Origin: Gemmataceae bacterium
GTDB lineage: Bacteria > Planctomycetota > Planctomycetia > Gemmatales > Gemmataceae
Direction of reading: 5' to 3'
Assembly: GCA_028288765.1 (NCBI GenBank)
Contig: JAQGHQ010000478.1
Location: forward strand, 1 to 64,000
Length of the DNA: 64,000 bases
Positions 27,415 through 37,012 of this stretch are shown here, one piece after another (the stretch's first letter is position 1; the number at the start of each line of letters is the position of its first letter). The translations under genes and the position numbers were made by a program. Under the pieces are notes generated by a model. It was not told the origin of the DNA and did no database searches. It saw only the letters and a program-made list of their open reading frames with translations.

Positions 27415-30400
27415 TTACTTCGCCGGCTTCAGCTCGGTCTTGGTCGTCCAGGCCAGGGCGTTGACCAAAAGCCGGGTGAAGGTCTCGTTCTTGAAGTCGT
27501 CGGGGTGACCCAGGGAGGTGTAGAACACCCGCCGGCCGTCCTTCTCCCTCACCCACGCGACCGGCTCCGACTGGTCGGGGATCGATCCCTTCAACAGAAC
27601 GGTCACGTCGGCCGCCACGTTGGGGTTTTTGTACAAGCTGCCGTTTGACTTGAAGTCGACCACACCCTTCAGGACCGGGTGATCTTTGGCGGCGGCCGCG
27701 ACCGTCACCGCGCACGCCGGGCCGGCCCCGTAGTGGTTCTTGTAGTCGCCCCCAAAGACGAGGGTGTCCATCTCCAGCCAGTCCTGAAACCCGTGGCTCG
27801 CGGTCCGGATGCCGATGACCGGCTTCCCCGACTGCACGAACTTCTTCACCCGCTCCAGGTCGGCCGGGGGGATCTTCAACCGGCGGGTGAAGAACACCGC
27901 CACGTCCGCGGTCTCGAGGGTCTCCAGCCCGCCGATCTCCTTCTCCGTCCTGGCGAAGGCGCGGGTGCATTCGACCGGGTACGCCGCCTCCAGGTACTTC
28001 GCGAACCCCGCGAGCGATTCATCGGACTTATACTCGAACGACCCGGACACGAGACACACCCGGAGCTTCTTGCCACCGGGCGGGACGAGTCCGCCCGTGC
28101 TCTTCGGCGCGGGCTTTCCGGGAAGCCCGGACGCCAGGTACGCGAACAGGTCGGCGACCTCGGGGTCGGTGAGGGTGTCGAGCAGTTTCTCGGGCATGAG
28201 GGAGATCGCGGACGGGGTCATGGCCTCGACGTCGGCCTTGGCGATCACCGTCTTCTGGGGCTGGTTGTTGATCACGTTCACGAGGGTGACCGAGGCCCCG
28301 CCCGACTCGCCGACGATCCCGGACACCTTCCGGCCGTCGACGGTCGTGACGTTGTGGACGACGTATTCGGGGCGGATGTACCCGGACGGGTCCACGATCT
28401 GGGCGAGCAGGTACCCGCGGTTCTTCCGGTCGGCGGTGGTCAGGTCCGGGCCGACTTTCCCGCCCTCCCCGTGCAGCTGGTGGCACGCCGCACAGTGCTT
28501 GGCGAAGAGGGCCTTCCCCCGTACCGGGTCGCCCGCCTTCTCGCGGGACAGGACGACGTTCAGCCAGGTGATCCGGGCCTGTTTCTCGCCCGCCGTGGCC
28601 GAGGCCAGTTTGCCGAAGTGCTTCTCGACGAGGGCGGTCAGGACCTTGTCGTTCAGGCCGACGGCGGCGCGGGCCTGGTCGATGGTCAGATCGGCCTTCG
28701 GGAAAGTGCCCTGGTCGACCGCCTTCAGCAGTTCGACGCCGGTGTCCGGTCGCGCGAGGAGGGCCTGGACGGCCCGCTTCTTCACGGCCGCCGACCACGC
28801 CGGGTACTGGGCCAGGAGCGACCCCGCCAGTCCGGGGGGGTTGGCGACCTCCACGGCCCCGAGGACGCCGACGCGCAGGGCGTCCGTCTTCGCGTCCTTG
28901 AGCATCGTCAGGGCGGTCGTCCCGGTCGCCGGGTCCTGGGTCCGGGCGAGCACGTCGAGCCAGGCCACTCGGTCCGCCTCGGGGTGCGTCCCGTCCGCCA
29001 CCCGGGCCCAGGCCCGTTTTCGGGCCGCGGTGTTGCCGAGCCGGAGCAGAATCCGCAGCAGGGTATCGTCTTCGGGTAGTGCTTTGGCCAGGCCCGCGAG
29101 CTCGCCTTCGAGTTGTTTGGCGGTCGGCGTCACCCCGCCCGACACCGCGGTCTCGATCGGCCGCAGGACGAGCGGGGCGAGGGTCTTGTCGCCCTCCTTC
29201 ACGGCCGCCCGAACGTCGCGGACGATTTCGCGAAGGACCGCCACGGCTTCCGGGGATTCGACGGCCACCAGGCGACGGACGGCGCGCTCGTAGATCGGGG
29301 TGTTGATCGGGCGCGAAAACGTCGTCCGGTGTTCGAGGATCTTGATCCAGCCGGCCGGGTCGTCGGCGATCTTGTCCTCGACGGCCCACCAGGTCACGAG
29401 GGTGAGGAACGGGTCGGCCGGGTCTTCCCGCTGGGTGAGCAGTCCGGCGACGATCGCCCTGGCGTCGGCGGCCGGCAACCGCTTGGCGGTGCATGCCAGC
29501 TGAACCTTCACGACCGGACTCGTCTCGGCCGCGGCGAGCGTGGCGAGGGCGTCGCGGGTCCGGGAGTCGAGGGGGTTCGCCCCGTCCCCGATGAACCGCA
29601 CGGCCCAGGCCCGGACGTGCTCGTTCGAGTGGTGAAGGCAGGCGAGGGCGACCGACGCATCCCACCCGCCCGAGACGTATAGCGCCCACATCGCCTCCAG
29701 AGCGTGCTCGCCCTGGTCCTTCGCCCGCATCGCGTCGAGCGTGGCGTAGGTCGTCTTGTCCTGCCGCTCGGCGAGCAGCCGGCGGGCTTCGTTCCGCCAC
29801 CATTTGTTCGGGTGCTTCAACAGCTGCACCAGCTCCGCGCTCGTCTTCTTCCGCAGGTCGAACGCCGGCAGCTTCGGCGTGCCCTTGTACTCGATCTTGT
29901 ACACCCGGCCGTTGGTGCGGTCCCAGCTGTCGACCGGGTCGAGGTGGGCCGCCCGGCGGTCGTAGAAGTCCACCACGAAAACCGACCCGTCCGGCCCGAG
30001 GAGCAGGTCGATCGGCCGGAACCACGGGTCATTGGCCTCCAGCAGGTCGCCGCCGTGGCTCGCCTTGAACGACGACTTGACTGCCTCCAGTTTGTGCCAG
30101 TAGACCGCGTTCGAGAGCAGGTTCGCGGCGATGTACTGGTCGCGGTACTGCGGCGGGAACGTGTCGGCCTGGTAGAGGATGCCGCCGCAGGTGACGTGCC
30201 CGCCCTTGAACCCGGCGTACGGGACGTGGTCGAAGTACCCGTAGGTGTGCGGGTTGTGCAGCGGGCCGTGCTTGCTGAACCCCTTGACGTAATACCCCCC
30301 CTGCACCTGGTGGAGCATCGCGAACCCGCCCCAGTTCGTGCCGGCGATCGCCTGCCCGTGCCTGTCGAAATCGAGCCCGTAGGTATTCCCGCCGCCCTCG

Positions 30401-31110
30401 CTGAACAGCTCGAACCGCTTCGTCTTCGGGTGGAAGCGCCAGATCCCTTGCTGGAACTCGACCGGCGCGGCCCTGGGGTCGGCCGGGTTCTTGATCTTGC
30501 ACGTACTGGTGCTCCCGGCGGCCCCGTAGAGCCACCCGTCCGGCCCCCACTGGAGTGAGTTCGCGAGCGAGTGTGTGTCGTCCATGCCGAACCCGGTGAG
30601 GAGCACCTCCGGGTCGCCGTCCGGCACGTCGTCCTCGTTTTTATCGGGGTAGAAGAGGAGGTACGGCGGTTGCGCGACGTACACGCCGCCGTTCCCGATG
30701 CAGAACCCGCTGGCGATGTTCAACCCGGTGACGAAGTCCTTGCTCTTCCGGTAGACCCCATTCTCGTCCGGGTCGTAGCAGATGGTGAGCCGATCAGCCC
30801 CCTTCGGCCCGTGCGGCGGGGGCTCGGGGACCTTATCCCAGATCGTGCGGAGGTACTGGTCCTGCTTCACCGGCTTGAGCCCGGCGTAATTCGGGTACTG
30901 GAGGTATTGCAACACCCACATCCGGCCCTGGGCGTCGAAGCTGATACTCACGGGCTGCCGGATCATCGGCTCGGCGGCGACCGTGCGGGCGGTGAACCCC
31001 TCGGGGAGCTTCATCCGTTTGACGGCTTCCTCCGGGGTGTAGCCATCGGCAAAGGCGGTGGCCGGGAAGACGAACGAGGCGAGAAGGAGGGACAGAAGGC
31101 GATGGGGCAT
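27415..31110 (-). CDS. PVC-type heme-binding CxxCH protein with ThuA domain
   Basis: A 1231-residue secreted protein with a clear signal peptide. Residues 25-430 form the beta-propeller dehydrogenase-like region typical of planctomycetes (TIGR02604 type). HEAT-like helices fill the middle. A single c-type heme site follows, C-A-A-C-H in KALFAKHCAACHQLHGEGG, with a methionine-rich distal part (LMPEKLLDTLTDPE). The last 210 residues resemble ThuA, a class I amidotransferase-like fold linked to sugar metabolism (LRVCLVSGSFEYKSDESL). It probably oxidises a carbohydrate and passes electrons to the heme. GGAG precedes the ATG. Confidence 0.9.
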   Translation of the reverse strand: MPHRLLSLLLASFVFPATAFADGYTPEEAVKRMKLPEGFTARTVAAEPMIRQPVSISFDAQGRMWVLQYLQYPNYAGLKPVKQDQYLRTIWDKVPEPPPHGPKGADRLTICYDPDENGVYRKSKDFVTGLNIASGFCIGNGGVYVAQPPYLLFYPDKNEDDVPDGDPEVLLTGFGMDDTHSLANSLQWGPDGWLYGAAGSTSTCKIKNPADPRAAPVEFQQGIWRFHPKTKRFELFSEGGGNTYGLDFDRHGQAIAGTNWGGFAMLHQVQGGYYVKGFSKHGPLHNPHTYGYFDHVPYAGFKGGHVTCGGILYQADTFPPQYRDQYIAANLLSNAVYWHKLEAVKSSFKASHGGDLLEANDPWFRPIDLLLGPDGSVFVVDFYDRRAAHLDPVDSWDRTNGRVYKIEYKGTPKLPAFDLRKKTSAELVQLLKHPNKWWRNEARRLLAERQDKTTYATLDAMRAKDQGEHALEAMWALYVSGGWDASVALACLHHSNEHVRAWAVRFIGDGANPLDSRTRDALATLAAAETSPVVKVQLACTAKRLPAADARAIVAGLLTQREDPADPFLTLVTWWAVEDKIADDPAGWIKILEHRTTFSRPINTPIYERAVRRLVAVESPEAVAVLREIVRDVRAAVKEGDKTLAPLVLRPIETAVSGGVTPTAKQLEGELAGLAKALPEDDTLLRILLRLGNTAARKRAWARVADGTHPEADRVAWLDVLARTQDPATGTTALTMLKDAKTDALRVGVLGAVEVANPPGLAGSLLAQYPAWSAAVKKRAVQALLARPDTGVELLKAVDQGTFPKADLTIDQARAAVGLNDKVLTALVEKHFGKLASATAGEKQARITWLNVVLSREKAGDPVRGKALFAKHCAACHQLHGEGGKVGPDLTTADRKNRGYLLAQIVDPSGYIRPEYVVHNVTTVDGRKVSGIVGESGGASVTLVNVINNQPQKTVIAKADVEAMTPSAISLMPEKLLDTLTDPEVADLFAYLASGLPGKPAPKSTGGLVPPGGKKLRVCLVSGSFEYKSDESLAGFAKYLEAAYPVECTRAFARTEKEIGGLETLETADVAVFFTRRLKIPPADLERVKKFVQSGKPVIGIRTASHGFQDWLEMDTLVFGGDYKNHYGAGPACAVTVAAAAKDHPVLKGVVDFKSNGSLYKNPNVAADVTVLLKGSIPDQSEPVAWVREKDGRRVFYTSLGHPDDFKNETFTRLLVNALAWTTKTELKPAK

Positions 31111-31310
31111 CGGGGAAGGCTCCGGGTGCGGAAGGCTCGGAGCTTTGAGAATGAGTTACCGGCGCGTGAAATGCAAGCCCCGACCGGGGTGCGGGTGCGA
31201 TCGCACGGTTGCGATGGTCATCCCGCGATTCGGCCGACGCCCATCCGAGAGCACCGGCGTACCCATACGATTAAACGAACGGGGCCGAGGGATGTTGATA
31301 GGCCTTCAGG

Positions 31311-31787
31311 TCAACGACTGGTACTGCCGCTTGCGCGCGCCATTCCGTAGAGCGCGTGGGGGAGTGCTTCGATGATGGGTTTTCCAATCCGAACGAGGAT
31401 CGCAACTGGTATCCCAAGAACCTCAACTATGCGAGAGCAGAGAAAATCGGCTCTGGACACACGAGTTTCGGGTGTGATCTGCCACCGGTAATGACCTTCG
31501 GGCAGTGAGATCTTGCGTCCGCCCGCATACCCTACGAGGGCACCATCCGGTTGCCGCACAAAGCCGACGTGGTAACGCCGTTCGATGGACGACTGGTCGA
31601 TCGGAGTGAGGGATAAACCGGCCTCGTCGGTCGCGAAGAGTTTGTAGGTCGCGTCGTAGGGGGCCTTGAACGTCTCGGGCTTCTGCCCCGGGTGGTATTC
31701 GATTGCCAGGGCGTGACGCGGAGACGACCGACAGCCCCCGGCGAGCGCCACGAGAGTGGCGGACGCGATCAGCGTGAATCGAGACAC
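31311..31787 (-). CDS. Lipoprotein, unknown
   Basis: A 158-residue protein starting at a GTG seven bases after GGGAG. The signal peptide ends in the lipobox LAGGC with the lipidated cysteine at residue 19. The mature part contains a YHPGQKPETFKAPYDATYKLF stretch and a hydrophobic C-terminal segment (VEVLGIPVAILVRIGKPIIEAL). No family recognised. It probably sits in the envelope. It is downstream-facing towards the CxxCH gene but 200 bp away. Confidence 0.72.
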   Translation of the reverse strand: MSRFTLIASATLVALAGGCRSSPRHALAIEYHPGQKPETFKAPYDATYKLFATDEAGLSLTPIDQSSIERRYHVGFVRQPDGALVGYAGGRKISLPEGHYRWQITPETRVSRADFLCSRIVEVLGIPVAILVRIGKPIIEALPHALYGMARASGSTSR

Positions 31788-31976
31788 GGGCGGACTCCCG
31801 AATCGATTGCGGTAACGTCGGTGGAGAGGAGCTTTACCCGGCGTGCCTGAGATGGGCATGATCGGGCGACGAACGGACTCAGCGCCACGCCGAATGCGGC
31901 TATGGTCCGAGTTGCCTCTTGCCGTGCTGGTGCGAATCCATCATCCTTCATCCCAAACCCACCCCGAAGGATCGTC

Positions 31977-33473
31977 ATGACCCCTCTGCACGCCACATCC
32001 GCCCGCGGGCGCCAGCTCGCCCTTCTCGCCGCCCTCCTCGGCTGGATGTTCGACGGGATGGAAATGGGCCTGTTCCCGCTCGTCGGCAAGGACGCGCTGC
32101 GGGACCTGCTCGGCCAGTCGGCCCTCCAACCCGAAATCGATCTCTGGTACGGCGTGGTCATGGCCTGTTTCCTGATCGGGGCCGCGACCGGCGGGGTCGT
32201 CTTCGGCTGGCTGGGCGACAAGATCGGCCGGGTTCGGGCGATGACGGTCAGCGTCCTCCTGTACTCCTTCTGCAGCGGGCTCAGCTCGGCCTCGACCACG
32301 CCCGCGCAGCTGGCGGTCCTCCGGTTCCTCGGGGCACTCGGGATGGGGGGCGAATGGGCCCTCGGGGTGGCGCTCGTCATGGAAGTGTGGCCGAACACCT
32401 CCCGGGCCTGGCTGGCCGGCTGGATCGGGGCGTTCGGGAACCTCGGCTACACGGTCTGCGGGCTGATCGCGCTGGGGCTGACGAGGCTGCAGGCGGGTGA
32501 GCTCAACGACGGGCTGACGGCCGCCGGGTTGCCCGCCGACTGGGCCGACGCCTTGACCGCCAACCGGTACTGGCGGCTGTTGATGTTCATGGGGGCCATC
32601 CCCGCACTTCTCACCCTCTTCATTCGCCTGTTCGTGCCCGAATCCGAGAAGTGGACGAAGGAGAAAGAGGCCGGGGCGGCGTCGCACTGGTCGGGCTCGG
32701 ACTTGCTGGCGGTACTGGCCGGGGCGGTGGCGGCCGGCGGCGTGGTCGCCTTGTGGGCGGTCAAGAATGTCCCGTTCGAGGCGCAGGTGGCCGGGTCGCT
32801 GCTCGGGCTGGTCGCAGTCACCGTCGGTTACCTCTACCCGGCCAGGAGATATCTCGACCGGGCGGGGTTCGTCGGGCCGGCCCGGCGGGCGACCCTTGGA
32901 CGCATGCTCCTCGGGGCCGGGCTCAGCGGCGTCCCCCTCCTCGCGACCTGGTCCGCGGTGATGTGGATGTACCAGTGGGTCGGGAAGCTCCCGGGCGGCG
33001 ACGTGCCGGAAGCCCGGCCGCTCATCCAGATTTCGTCGTCGATCGGGGCGGCGCTCGGGTGTGTCGTCGCGGCCGTGTTGGGTGGGATCTACGGCCGGCG
33101 GGTGGTGTACGTCGGGCTGTGTCTGATGTCACTCGCGGTGGTGGTCGGGTTCTACCAGCTGAACACGGCCTACGGGTCGGCCTTCATCCTGTCGGCCGGG
33201 CTGATGGGGATGGTGACGGCCGGGTTCTACGGCTGGTTGCCCCTGTACCTCCCGGAACTGTTCCCCACGGCGGTGCGGGCGACTGGACAGGGGTTCGGGT
33301 TCAACTTCGGGCGGATCATCGCGGCGGCCGGCAACCTCCAGATGGCAAGCCTGCTCGCGTACTTCAACAACGACTACGCCCAGGCGTGCGCGGTGGTCGG
33401 CGTCGTTTACGTGTTCGGGATCGGGCTCATCGCCTTCGCCCCCGAGACCAAAGGGAAGCCGCTGCCGGAGTAG
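31977..33473 (+). CDS. MFS transporter (sugar-porter/MHS-like)
   Basis: A 498-residue permease with twelve predicted helices. The conserved loop 2-3 motif GWLGDKIGRVRAM is intact and a second signature (RATGQGFGFNFGRIIAAAG) lies in the second half. The first helix carries GWMFDGMEMGLFPL, typical of the SV2/sialic-acid/aromatic-acid proton symporter groups. The charged loop between helices 6 and 7 is standard. AAGGA precedes the ATG. The substrate is not readable. Confidence 0.87.
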   Translation: MTPLHATSARGRQLALLAALLGWMFDGMEMGLFPLVGKDALRDLLGQSALQPEIDLWYGVVMACFLIGAATGGVVFGWLGDKIGRVRAMTVSVLLYSFCSGLSSASTTPAQLAVLRFLGALGMGGEWALGVALVMEVWPNTSRAWLAGWIGAFGNLGYTVCGLIALGLTRLQAGELNDGLTAAGLPADWADALTANRYWRLLMFMGAIPALLTLFIRLFVPESEKWTKEKEAGAASHWSGSDLLAVLAGAVAAGGVVALWAVKNVPFEAQVAGSLLGLVAVTVGYLYPARRYLDRAGFVGPARRATLGRMLLGAGLSGVPLLATWSAVMWMYQWVGKLPGGDVPEARPLIQISSSIGAALGCVVAAVLGGIYGRRVVYVGLCLMSLAVVVGFYQLNTAYGSAFILSAGLMGMVTAGFYGWLPLYLPELFPTAVRATGQGFGFNFGRIIAAAGNLQMASLLAYFNNDYAQACAVVGVVYVFGIGLIAFAPETKGKPLPE

Positions 33474-33495
33474 CCGAAGTGCAACGGGTCGGGAT

Positions 33496-33614
33496 GTGGG
33501 GGCAGGCTTCCAACTTGCCCAGGCCGACGGAAGACATCCGGCTGAGCACGGGGCCAAGTTCCAACCCGCCCCGGATCACCCCGGACCTCGGGCAAGTTGG
33601 GAACTCGCCCCCAC
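33496..33614. repeat. Palindromic element downstream of MFS gene
   Basis: Arms at 33496-33520 and 33590-33614 are inverted copies with a few mismatches (GTGGGGGCAGGCTTCCAACT on one side and its near-complement on the other). About 70 bp separate them. It lies in the gap between convergent genes and may serve as a bidirectional terminator or be a MITE remnant. Confidence 0.65.
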
Positions 33615-33654
33615 ACGTATCGCCCGGGATTCTCCCAAGTTTCAACCGAACCAT

Positions 33655-35478
33655 TCACCGGTTAAAGGCCGGCACCTTCTTCACCCGTCCACGGATGTCG
33701 GTCAGGACAGCGCCGAAGCGGTCGTCCCCGGCGTCGCTGTAATCGTCCTCGAACCGCTCGACCGAGAGACCGTCGCGCAGCCCGCCCGTCTCCGGAAGAC
33801 AGTCCGCCAGTGTGAACTTGGCCGCCGCCCGACGCAGGATGTCCGGGGTTTCCCGGGCGGCACCGGCGAACGCGACGCCCGCGAGCTCCGCCGCCAGGCC
33901 GGGGAAGCTGAGCCCCGCCTGTCGCTGGGTCCCGACGAGGGAGAGCGACCGGTTCACCGCCAGCTCCTCGGCCCGGGTCGGGGTGAGAAGCTCCCCGGCC
34001 CCGCACCCGATCACGAACCGCCGACACAGGTCGCGCCGGCCCCGGATGGTCGGGTTCCCGAGGACCGGGAGGCGCTCCTCCCGGTCGGCATCCGATTCGG
34101 CTCCCTTGACAGCCTCCGCCGTCAACGCGTCCGATCGCAGGCCGTCGGAGTCGTCGAGGGCCACAGCGAGCCCGAGCAGGAACCCGGCGGTCCGGTCCGG
34201 ACTGTCCGCCGGGAGCCCGTCGACGCCCAGCGCCGCGGAGGCCGCCGCCTTCACGTAGGCCGCGGTCAGATCGTCGCCGGTGATCGCTCCCGGCCCGGTG
34301 TTCGCCCGGGCCCGCTCGGCAACCGCCCGCACGACCGCGCGGGCGACATCGTCGCGGGGAGACCGGGCGGCCTTCGCCCCCGGCTCGGGGGCCTTCGGGT
34401 TCACCACCCCGGGGTCTTTCTTCGGGTCCGGGTTCTTGACGATCTCCCGGTCGAGCTCGGCGAGGTAGGCGATCGCGAGCGGGTCGCCCGGCCGGACCTT
34501 CTGGAGCGCCTTGTAAACCCGCGCCAGCCGGGTCCGGTTCGCGGCCGCCACGTCGGCCACATTCGCCACCGGCCCGCGGCGGAGCTCGTCGGCCCACAGA
34601 TTCATGACCAGGGTGTTGAGCGGGTCGAACCGGAACCGGTATTGCGGAATCCGCGCCAGCCCGTCGGCCACCTTCGGCCGCATCACCGAGCCCGGATCGG
34701 GGCTGAGCGTCGCCCCGAGGGCCAGGCCGAGGTGGTGGATCAGCACCTCGACCTTGTCCGGCTCCGCCTTCGGGACCCATTCGCGAATGAGAACATGCGT
34801 GGTGGGGAACGCGCGGGTCGCCCCGAACGAGGCGGCGTCCTTTTCCCGGTCCTCGACCTTTCGGCTCGTATACCCGACGGCGAGCTGGCCCGGCTTGACC
34901 TTCACCCGCCCCTCGAAGTCGGTGAGGAGCCCGCGCAGGTCCTTGATCGTCGGGTCGGACTCCCAGGTCTCGAACCCGGCGAAGACGAATCGCACCCCGG
35001 AGTGCGCCTCGACGACCGCGGCGGCCTCTTCGAACCGCGTCCGGATGGCCTCTTGCCAGAGCCGGTCGGTGCGGGGGTCGACGTCGTCCACGAGCAATGT
35101 GATCGGGATTTTGACGGGCTCGCGGGGGGCGGGGTTGAGCTCCGGTCGGGCGTCGCGTTCGGGCGGGGCGTCGGGGAGTTCGATCCCTTCCAACCGCCGG
35201 CCGGCTTTCTCGTCCGGAAGAAAAACATAGGCGTTGTACGGGTCCAGCCGAAGGGTGACGTTCGCCGGACGAGTGGGGAAAGTGATGTCCGCAGGCCCGG
35301 ATACGGTGACCGGGGCGACCTGGGCCGGGGCCAGAGTGACGGTCTGCCCCTTCCGGTCGGACCCGCCGACGGTGAACGTGATCTCCCCCGGGGTGAAGTT
35401 CGCGACGACCACCACCGCCGCCGGCGCGGGCTGGGCCAGCACCACTCCGACGACCACACCGAGCAGATATCGCCGCAT
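33655..35478 (-). CDS. Matrixin-like secreted protein, degenerate
   Basis: A 607-residue protein with a signal peptide (RRYLLGVVVGVVLAQPAPA). The first 140 residues look like a beta-sandwich. A following domain has the layout of a matrixin (M10-type) protease: a conserved VLIHHLGLALGAT-SPDPGSVMRP segment, where a normal matrixin would have H-E-x-x-H-x-x-G-x-x-H then a Met-turn. Here it reads H248-H249-L-G-L-A-L-G, so the catalytic Glu and the second zinc His are gone. The C-terminal half is Ala-rich helical sequence of unknown function. Probably an inactive peptidase. Confidence 0.6.
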   Translation of the reverse strand: MRRYLLGVVVGVVLAQPAPAAVVVVANFTPGEITFTVGGSDRKGQTVTLAPAQVAPVTVSGPADITFPTRPANVTLRLDPYNAYVFLPDEKAGRRLEGIELPDAPPERDARPELNPAPREPVKIPITLLVDDVDPRTDRLWQEAIRTRFEEAAAVVEAHSGVRFVFAGFETWESDPTIKDLRGLLTDFEGRVKVKPGQLAVGYTSRKVEDREKDAASFGATRAFPTTHVLIREWVPKAEPDKVEVLIHHLGLALGATLSPDPGSVMRPKVADGLARIPQYRFRFDPLNTLVMNLWADELRRGPVANVADVAAANRTRLARVYKALQKVRPGDPLAIAYLAELDREIVKNPDPKKDPGVVNPKAPEPGAKAARSPRDDVARAVVRAVAERARANTGPGAITGDDLTAAYVKAAASAALGVDGLPADSPDRTAGFLLGLAVALDDSDGLRSDALTAEAVKGAESDADREERLPVLGNPTIRGRRDLCRRFVIGCGAGELLTPTRAEELAVNRSLSLVGTQRQAGLSFPGLAAELAGVAFAGAARETPDILRRAAAKFTLADCLPETGGLRDGLSVERFEDDYSDAGDDRFGAVLTDIRGRVKKVPAFNR

Positions 35479-35569
35479 ACTTTGTCCCCCGGACTGATCC
35501 ACCGGCGACCCGGGTATGATGTCGCCCGCGGAACCGCCTGGAACGACTTTAACACCCCTGAGAAGGGGG

Positions 35570-36013
35570 TCAAGCCGGCGTGGGGACCGCCTCACCGGCC
35601 GGCGCCGGCGCCAGCATGTCGCGGACCTTGCGGGCCAGGACGTCCAATTGGAACGGTTTTTGGAGGAAATGTAACATCCCGCCCGTCGGGCCGGAGGTGC
35701 AGACGTCGGACCCATACCCGGAGAGGTAGAGGACTTTCAGTCCCGGTCGGGAGCCTTGCAACACGCGGGTGAGCTCCGGCCCTTTCATCCCGGGCAGGTT
35801 GACGTCGGTCACGAGCACGTCGACCGGCCCGGGGTGGGCGGAACAGATCCGGATCGCCTCCTCGCCGGCGGGTGCGGCCACGACACGGTAGCCCTGCGCG
35901 GTGAGGGCCATCTGGAAGAGTTTGCGGATCGCGTCCTGGTCTTCGACCAGTAGGACCGTCACCGGGCGCTGCGTGCCCGGGCCGGGGCCCTCCGTACCGG
36001 TTCCTCCGTTCAT
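35570..36013 (-). CDS. Single-domain response regulator
   Basis: A 147-residue receiver domain protein, CheY-like, without an output domain. The acidic pocket (VEDQDAIR), the phosphorylated Asp in LVTDVNLPG and the conserved Lys in LQKPF are visible. A Pro/Gly/Thr-rich N-terminal tail of about 18 residues precedes the domain. A longer frame upstream lacks homology. No histidine kinase is adjacent, so the partner is unknown. Confidence 0.88.
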   Translation of the reverse strand: MNGGTGTEGPGPGTQRPVTVLLVEDQDAIRKLFQMALTAQGYRVVAAPAGEEAIRICSAHPGPVDVLVTDVNLPGMKGPELTRVLQGSRPGLKVLYLSGYGSDVCTSGPTGGMLHFLQKPFQLDVLARKVRDMLAPAPAGEAVPTPA

Positions 36014-36189
36014 ACGGCTCTCTATCTCATGGGCGAGGGTGTGCTCGGGCGGAACACACCGGGGGCGATGACTCACTCGTCCGACCGCGCAAACGTGGTC
36101 CATGGCGCAGGAGGGTTGATTTTGATGATCGAAGGAGATGGTTGATTATTTGCCCCGGATCTTTCCCGATGGGCCGGGAAATCCGGCCG

Positions 36190-36765
36190 TCACGCCCGCC
36201 GGGTCGGCTTGACCTTTTCGAAGATGAGCCCGACGAGTTGTTCCAGGAGTTCCACGTACTCGGTCCCGGCGATTTCGCGGACCTGGCAGACGAGGTGCCG
36301 CCGCCGCTCGATCAAATCCACGAAGTTCTCGACCCCGAGTTTTTCGAGGGGCCCTGCGGGGCCTTGCATGTCGAGCAGTTCCTGGACTTCTTCCGGCCGG
36401 AGGTCGGCGGCCCGGTCCTTGTTCCGGTCGAGCCACCCGAGGAGGTCCGGGAGGGTGGCCCGTTCGTAGAGGAGCTTCAGCGCCTCCTCGTCGGCCGGAG
36501 GCTTGCCGTGCATCCGGGGGAGGAGTCGTTCGAGTGGAAGGTTGCGGAGTTCACTGACGGTCAGGCCGAGGGCATCGGCGCACTGGCTGACGGTCGCGTT
36601 CCGTAGACGTCTTTTCGGCCCGCCGTGCAAGATCTGCCGGACGGTGTGCCGGTTCAGCTTGGAAATCCGGGCGAAGTCTTCCTGGTTCCACCCGCGTTCC
36701 TCGACCAGTCGCGCAATCTTATTCGCCAGTTCCGCGCCCCCGGAACCGGATGACACCCCGTTCAT
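36190..36765 (-). CDS. XRE family DNA-binding regulator
   Basis: A 191-residue protein. Residues 12-70 form a Cro/C1-type helix-turn-helix (IARLVEERGWNQEDFARISK then NRHTVRQIL). The C-terminal 110 residues are helical, charged and Leu-rich, perhaps for oligomerisation or ligand sensing. It lies upstream of the response regulator on the same strand with a 176-bp gap. The target is unknown. Confidence 0.82.
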   Translation of the reverse strand: MNGVSSGSGGAELANKIARLVEERGWNQEDFARISKLNRHTVRQILHGGPKRRLRNATVSQCADALGLTVSELRNLPLERLLPRMHGKPPADEEALKLLYERATLPDLLGWLDRNKDRAADLRPEEVQELLDMQGPAGPLEKLGVENFVDLIERRRHLVCQVREIAGTEYVELLEQLVGLIFEKVKPTRRA

Positions 36766-37012
36766 CCGTGCCTCTCTCTTTCAGACCACCCCGCATAGGA
36801 GCTGCTTCCGGCATTTCCCCGGCGGAGGCGCCGCGAGTCCGACCCTCCCTCTCATCCTAATACCCACTTGACCTGCCGTAAGCGCGCCGGAGTGTGAGTT
36901 GGGTGAAAAATGTCGCCGGCCGGTCCCTCCCACCTCACCAAGGGCGAATTCGCGCCACGGGTGAAGTAGGCAGGACCGGCCGGCGGGGTTCACTCCCGTC
37001 CAGGCGGAGCGG

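Noticed and set aside
24542-27508. A 988-residue plus-strand frame over the WD40 gene
   Set aside because: Antisense shadow of a high-GC gene; the minus strand has a signal peptide, WD40 blades and a good ribosome binding site.
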